Shown one piece after another: positions 29,770 through 33,481 of a DNA stretch of 33,481 nucleotides. The notes under the pieces are model-generated. The model did no database searches, was not told the origin of the DNA, and saw nothing but the letters and a program-made list of their open reading frames with translations. The stretch is from a virus, in the IMG/VR virus record IMGVR_UViG_3300047564_003388, positions 1 to 33,481 of that record. One strand, given 5' to 3'. The position numbers and the translations under genes were made by a program. Each line of letters begins with the position of its first letter. The stretch's first letter is position 1.

Positions 29770-30969
29770 ATGAAGAACCTGATCGAAGAGGCGAAGAACA
29801 TCGCCGCAACCGCAGCAAGCGAAGGCCGCGCATTGACCTCCGAAGAGCGTGAGACCGTCGAGTCCGCGATCGCCGGTGCGAAGGCAGTGAAGGCCGACCG
29901 CGAACTCGCGTCCGCAGTGGAGGCGCTCGGCGCCGAACTCGGCAACGTCAAGCCGGAGACCTCGGCACCTGCGAAGGGCCGCACCGCTGGCGAGCGTTTC
30001 GTCCAGGACGGCGCATTCAAGTCCTGGCTCGACGCCGCAACCGTGAACGGCACCGCTGACGTGAAGTCAATGCCGAACTCGCCTTCCGTCCTCGTTGGCG
30101 GTATGAAGGCCACGATCACCGGCGCGTCTGACGACTACGCCGGCGCCCTGGTGGTCAACGACCGCTACGCACCGGTCGAGGCTGCTTACGCTCGCGAGTT
30201 GAACGTCCTCAACTTGATCACGATGGCCCGCACCGGGTCCGACCTGGTCGAGTTCGCTCGGGTGCTCAACTACGCCGCAGGCCAGTCGGTGAACTCCGCT
30301 GCGCCGAAAGCCGAAGGCATCGCGTCCGACGAGTCGACAATGAAGTTCGCGAAACTTACCGCCGCCGTGCGTGACGTTCGCACCTTCATCCCGGCATCGG
30401 TTCGCGCCCTCAACGACGTCCAGCAGTTGCAGAGTCTCGTCGACGCCTTCATCCGTTCGAGCATCCTCGACGAAGTCGCCGATCAGATCATCAACGGTGA
30501 CGGCACCGGGGAGAACATGGAAGGCATCTTGAACGTCAGCGGCACGCAGTCGCAGGCGTTCGACACCGACGCGGTGACCACCATCCGCAAGGCGATCCGC
30601 AAGGTTCGCCACACCGGAAACGGTCGCGCGAACGCGGTCTTGCTCAACCCAGAGGACGACGAAATGATCGACCTCCTCATCAACACCGGCGGGGATTACA
30701 TCTTCGGCGGTCCGGTGAGCGCAGCGACTCCTACCCTCTGGGGTCTCCCTCGCGTGGTCGACGCAGCCGTGCCGCAAGGTCAGGCAATCGTCGGTGACTT
30801 CCGCAAGGCAGTCCTCTGGGAGCGCAGCCCGGTCAGCGTTGCGGTCTACCCGCAGCATAGCGACTACGCCGTCAAGGGTCTCGTCGCCGTCGCCGGAACC
30901 GCTCGCGCCGCGTTCGGCGTGGTGAACCCATCGCAGTTCGTGATCTGCGACATCGAGTCCGGTTCCTAA
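29770..30969 (+). CDS. major capsid protein (HK97 fold)
   Basis: A 399-aa protein. Residues 1-100 are a helical, charged delta-domain-like scaffold ('SEERETVESAIAGAKAVKAD'), probably removed by the protease. The mature part has HK97 landmarks: 'FIPASVRALNDVQQLQSLVD', 'ILDEVADQIINGDGTGENMEGIL', 'AVLLNPEDDEMIDLL', 'TLWGLPRVV' and the terminal 'NPSQFVICDI'. ATG 29770 has GAAAGGA upstream. A strong terminator follows 22 bases after the stop, so the most abundant protein has its own transcript end. Confidence 0.95.
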   Translation: MKNLIEEAKNIAATAASEGRALTSEERETVESAIAGAKAVKADRELASAVEALGAELGNVKPETSAPAKGRTAGERFVQDGAFKSWLDAATVNGTADVKSMPNSPSVLVGGMKATITGASDDYAGALVVNDRYAPVEAAYARELNVLNLITMARTGSDLVEFARVLNYAAGQSVNSAAPKAEGIASDESTMKFAKLTAAVRDVRTFIPASVRALNDVQQLQSLVDAFIRSSILDEVADQIINGDGTGENMEGILNVSGTQSQAFDTDAVTTIRKAIRKVRHTGNGRANAVLLNPEDDEMIDLLINTGGDYIFGGPVSAATPTLWGLPRVVDAAVPQGQAIVGDFRKAVLWERSPVSVAVYPQHSDYAVKGLVAVAGTARAAFGVVNPSQFVICDIESGS

Positions 30970-30990
30970 CCTTTACAGGTTCCGCAGAGA

Positions 30991-31015
30991 GACCCCCGGG
31001 CATTGCCCGGGGGTC
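30991..31015 (+). terminator. terminator after the capsid gene
   Basis: GACCCCCGGGCA and TGCCCGGGGGTC form a 12-bp perfect stem around a single T, followed by TTCTCGTTT. It differs from the hairpin at 16537-16561 only at the central base. It separates the capsid gene from the connector genes, whose first start (31044) is only 28 bases further on. Confidence 0.85.
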
Positions 31016-31028
31016 TTCTCGTTTCCGG

Positions 31029-31046
31029 GCACTCGTCGACGGTATG
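31029..31046 (+). promoter_or_regulatory. start-associated element GCACTCGTCGACGGTATG
   Basis: This copy lies 13 bases after a strong terminator and ends with the start codon of the next gene. Because only 28 bases separate the terminator from the ATG, any new transcript must begin at or very close to this element. It is the clearest case for a promoter or leaderless start function. Confidence 0.6.
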
Positions 31047-31241
31047 GAAATGCAGGTGATCGAAGTTCGTCCGGGCGTGTTTCTCCGGATCCGTCCGGAG
31101 GACGTGAAACGGTTCGGCCTGGGCGCTACGCCACAGGAGCACAAGGCCGTCGCACCGGCGGCAGTGAAGAAAGCCGCGAAGAAAGCAAAGCCGGCGGAGC
31201 CGGTGATCGAAGAAGGGGAAGCCGATGCTGGCGACAACTGA
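31044..31241 (+). CDS. small head-region protein (hypothetical)
   Basis: A 65-aa protein right after the capsid gene terminator. 'VIEVRPGVFLRIRPEDVKRF' is a short beta-beta-helix segment of a type seen in small proteins that follow capsid genes in actinophages; the second half is a Lys/Ala-rich, low-complexity tail ending in acidic residues. It overlaps the connector gene by 17 bases. A head-associated role is inferred from position only. Confidence 0.6.
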   Translation: MEMQVIEVRPGVFLRIRPEDVKRFGLGATPQEHKAVAPAAVKKAAKKAKPAEPVIEEGEADAGDN

Positions 31242-31758
31242 CGACCTGGGCGCCCTGCTACGGCGTGAGATTGACGAGGAGGACGCGTCAGCGATCGCCG
31301 CGTTGGATACCGCGTCGGCATTCGTCGAAGCGTATCTCGGACAACCGGTCGAACTCGTCGAGGACGACGAACTGATCCTGGACGGTTCCGGGACCCGAGT
31401 GATTCTTCTCCCGGCGTGGCCGGTCACAGAGGTCTCGTCGGTCACCGTTGACGAAGAAGCCCTCGTCGAGGGTGAGGACTTCTCCTGGTCACGGACCGGG
31501 GAACTTCGCAGTCTTCGCGGATCGTGGCCTTCAACGCTGCGGTCGGTGGAGGTCGTCTACTCTCACGGGTGGGTGACGATTCCGACGGCGATCGTTGGCG
31601 TGGTCGCCGCGGTCGCTGGGCGTCTCTACGACTCGCCGCTCGCCGTGCGTCAAGAGACAATGGGTTCCTACTCGGTCACGTATGCGGCGTCCGGGGGCCT
31701 CGTCATCCAGGCCGCCGAGCAGATGGTCCTGGACACCTTCAAGCGGGGACGGCCGTGA
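31225..31758 (+). CDS. head-tail connector (adaptor) protein
   Basis: A 177-aa protein. 'EEDASAIAALDTASAFVEAY' followed by 'LPAWPVTEVSSVTVDEEAL' and 'VYSHGWVTIPTAIVGVVAAV' matches the gp6/gp15-type adaptor family that forms the ring below the portal. It sits first in a run of four overlapping neck genes. ATG 31225 is preceded by GAAGGGGAAG. Confidence 0.82.
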   Translation: MLATTDDLGALLRREIDEEDASAIAALDTASAFVEAYLGQPVELVEDDELILDGSGTRVILLPAWPVTEVSSVTVDEEALVEGEDFSWSRTGELRSLRGSWPSTLRSVEVVYSHGWVTIPTAIVGVVAAVAGRLYDSPLAVRQETMGSYSVTYAASGGLVIQAAEQMVLDTFKRGRP

Positions 31759-32090
31759 CGTTTCGGTCGCTGCTCATCTCGACGGCGACCGTGACCCGGG
31801 AGACCGAGGACGGGTTCGACGACTACGGGAATGTCGTGAAAGAGTGGGACGAGATCTATGCCGCGATGCCGTGCCGACTCGATGAACGTCAGGGGTCCGA
31901 GACGATCGAGAACCGCAACACCGTCGAACGGGTCGGCACTCTCTTCGCCGAGGGTTCTTATGTTCTTTCCGCGCTGGATCGGATCGAGATCGACGGCGAC
32001 ACTTGGGAGGTGACCGGCCCGCCGGTGCCCCGTCAGAACTCCGTCAGCGTTCACCATCTCGAAGTGCCGGTCCGTCGGGTGGTCGTCTAA
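31755..32090 (+). CDS. head-tail stopper protein
   Basis: A 111-aa protein starting at GTG 31755 (GTGA overlap). The pattern 'TATVTRETEDGFDDYGN', 'PCRLDERQGSE', then 'DRIEIDGDTWEVTGPP' is typical of the small beta-barrel stopper (SPP1 gp16-like, Hc1) that closes the portal channel after packaging. Earlier starts in the same frame run through the adaptor gene and are not likely. Confidence 0.75.
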   Translation: MTFRSLLISTATVTRETEDGFDDYGNVVKEWDEIYAAMPCRLDERQGSETIENRNTVERVGTLFAEGSYVLSALDRIEIDGDTWEVTGPPVPRQNSVSVHHLEVPVRRVVV

Positions 32091-32620
32091 TGGCGGAGAA
32101 GCACGAACTCACGCTCGACGCGAAGCGTCTCTGGCAGGCCCTTTCCCGTTCGACGCAGATCCGTGACCGTCTCGCCGAAGTCGCGAAAGAGGTCCGCGAC
32201 GAGGCCGCTCGGATCGCCCGGTCGGAGGCATTCGACGAAGGTGACTACGAGGCTGGTCTCGAAGTGGTCACCGCATCGGCCCGCCAGGTGAAAGAGAAAC
32301 TGCGCACGAACCGCAGCCGCACCGTCGGCACCCGGTTCGACAACCCTCTGCTCTCGGCGAAGTTCGAAGGCGACCCGTCCGGGCGTGACTATGACGGCAC
32401 CGTCGGAATCGTCACCGCGAAAGACTGGAAGAGTTCCCTGATCGAGTTCGGGTCGCTCGCGAGGAACCCGACGTTCACGCTGACCCGGGCCGCCGCGAAG
32501 GTCGGCAACCAGCCGGGGATCGAATACATCGTCCTCTTCGAAAGCAACAAGCAGACCACGCAGAACCTCGAAGAGTTCGGCCGCGTCATCGCGGAAAAGC
32601 GAAAAGGTGGTGAAGGGTGA
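32090..32620 (+). CDS. neck protein (HK97 gp10-like)
   Basis: A 176-aa protein starting at ATG 32090 on the previous TAA. The N-terminal helix 'RDRLAEVAKEVRDEAARIAR' and the later 'SLIEFGSLARNPTFTLTRAA' (start of the conserved 'vEfGt....P.f..pA') match the HK97 gp10-like family of head-tail joining or tail completion proteins. It lies between stopper and tail terminator, the usual place. Confidence 0.8.
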   Translation: MAEKHELTLDAKRLWQALSRSTQIRDRLAEVAKEVRDEAARIARSEAFDEGDYEAGLEVVTASARQVKEKLRTNRSRTVGTRFDNPLLSAKFEGDPSGRDYDGTVGIVTAKDWKSSLIEFGSLARNPTFTLTRAAAKVGNQPGIEYIVLFESNKQTTQNLEEFGRVIAEKRKGGEG

Positions 32621-33015
32621 TCCCGAACGTAGAAAAGATCGTCGTCCAGCACCTGCTCGCCGACGGTGACCTGACAGACCTCTTGGGGGCGAATCGGGTC
32701 TCGACGGAGGTCCCGGCGAACGCGACCCTACCCCGGGTTCGTGTCACCCTGATCGGCGGGACCGTTCTCGTCCGGTCCTGGCTCTACCGGACCCGGGTCT
32801 CGATCGAGGCGTGGGGAACCGGCAAAGACGAAGCCTGGGAGGTTCTGACGACCGCGGTCGCGTCGTTGGAACAGTCCCTGGACGGAGCACTCGTCGAGGG
32901 CGGAGTAGTCACCGCCGTCGATCAAGAGACCGGGGCGACCTGGGTTCCTGACCCGGAGTCAAACACCCCTCGGTATCTCGCGACCGTGGTCGTGACCGTC
33001 CACCCTGAACCGTAA
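32617..33015 (+). CDS. tail terminator protein
   Basis: A 132-aa protein starting at GTG 32617 (GTGA overlap). Its mixed alpha/beta pattern, 'PNVEKIVVQHLLADGDLTDL' then 'PRVRVTLIGGT', 'RVSIEAWGTGKDEAWEVLTT' and a final 'YLATVVVTVHP', fits lambda gpU/SPP1 gp17-like terminators that cap the finished tail. It is directly followed by the tail tube gene. Confidence 0.8.
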   Translation: MIPNVEKIVVQHLLADGDLTDLLGANRVSTEVPANATLPRVRVTLIGGTVLVRSWLYRTRVSIEAWGTGKDEAWEVLTTAVASLEQSLDGALVEGGVVTAVDQETGATWVPDPESNTPRYLATVVVTVHPEP

Positions 33016-33031
33016 AGAGGAGCACCAGCGA

Positions 33032-33481
33032 ATGGCAACAAATCCCGAAAACATCGTCGTCGGATCTGGCGGTAGCGTTCACATCGCACCCGTCGGAACG
33101 ACACTGCCGACCAACATCGCCGGCGCGTTGAACGCGTCGTTCGTCGATCTCGGCTACCTTTCCGAGGACGGGATCTCCCTCTCGTCCGGCGCCGACATCA
33201 CCGACATCGCGGCGTTCCAGTCGCTGCTGCCGGTCCGCAAGGTCGTCACCGCCCGGTCCTTCGATCTCTCGTTCACGGTTCGCGAGTGGTCAGAGGCTGC
33301 GGTCGTGTTCGCCTTCGGCGGTGGTGAAGTCACCGAGTCCGGCGGCATCTACACCTACACCCCGCCCGCTGCGGCCGACGAACTTTACGAGCGCGCGCTC
33401 GTCGCAGTCTGGTCCGACGGCGACAAGGATTACCGCCTTGTGATCCCGCGTTGCGTGGTGACCGAGTCAGTCGAGACAACC
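33032..33481 (+). CDS. major tail tube protein, N-terminal part (3' partial)
   Basis: The gene starts at ATG 33032 with AAAGAGGAG upstream and stays open to the last base (150 codons). Residues 33-150 are identical in protein to the frame at the left end of the window. The N-terminal 32 residues, which the left-end copy lacks, include 'NPENIVVGSGGSVHIAPVGT', typical of actinophage tail tube proteins. Joined across the ends, the protein is 189 aa. Confidence 0.88.
   Translation, partial: MATNPENIVVGSGGSVHIAPVGTTLPTNIAGALNASFVDLGYLSEDGISLSSGADITDIAAFQSLLPVRKVVTARSFDLSFTVREWSEAAVVFAFGGGEVTESGGIYTYTPPAAADELYERALVAVWSDGDKDYRLVIPRCVVTESVETT
33126..33481. repeat. terminal overlap, copy B
   Basis: This is the second copy of the end overlap described at 1-356. 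It lies inside the tail tube gene that starts at 33032. Joining the two ends gives one uninterrupted 189-codon gene and a continuous order from capsid through connectors to tail, which supports closure rather than a tandem gene duplication. Confidence 0.9.

Noticed and set aside
1-33481. CRISPR arrays, tRNA genes and insertion sequences
   Set aside because: I saw no regularly spaced identical repeats, no cloverleaf with a CCA-proximal acceptor stem, and no transposase or terminal inverted repeats.

Overview
The window is a nearly complete, circularly closing genome of a tailed, siphovirus-like phage of a high-GC actinobacterium. The first 356 bases match the last 356 bases with seven substitutions, so one unit is about 33,125 bp. 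The actinobacterial assignment rests on high GC, a WhiB-like gene, frequent GTG/TTG starts, a ReqiPepy6 Gp37-like tail protein, a P27-type small terminase and an HK97-type head. A recombinase of the serine family suggests a temperate life cycle. No tRNA or CRISPR array was seen.

Layout from the start of the window: the end of the major tail tube gene, a tail assembly chaperone pair joined by a -1 frameshift, the tape measure, Dit-like and Gp37-like tail proteins, then a lysis pair (small membrane protein and M15 endolysin). From 7.2 to 12.8 kb lies an early block: WhiB-like regulator, an HTH protein, a putative annealing protein, a small XRE-like protein, an unknown gene, RusA, a DnaB/RepA-like helicase, a sigma-70 factor and a tandem zinc-ribbon protein. 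A 945-aa recombinase follows (12.99-15.83 kb), then two microproteins. A short leftward block (16.59-17.40 kb) holds an HTH protein, an HNH protein and a holin-like membrane protein. From 17.46 to 20.99 kb there is a DNA methyltransferase, a small SAM methyltransferase and two GT-B glycosyltransferase-like proteins. Then come two exported proteins, an unusually structured intergenic stretch, HNH, TerS, TerL, a small structural protein, a fibre-like protein, an LSm-like protein, a portal-MuF fusion, capsid protease, major capsid protein, four connector/neck/terminator genes, a small gene, and the start of the tail tube gene, which closes the circle.

Three signals are not explained by the gene list. 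First, at least ten gene starts carry a G(C/G)AC element exactly 14-15 nt before the start codon, often ending in GGTATG; three of these also have TTGACG 14 nt further upstream, and GGTTCC-n-GGAACC palindromes sit at two regulatory regions. Second, a 19-bp dyad TGCGYGCC-CCC-GGCRCGCA recurs six times, only between genes. Third, the tetranucleotides GTAC and AGCT are almost eliminated; tyrosine codons switch from TAC to TAT after G, and the only three AGCT sites found lie in the accessory region. The phage encodes its own sigma factor and an HTH protein in the leftward block, so a phage-specific transcription circuit is a reasonable inference.
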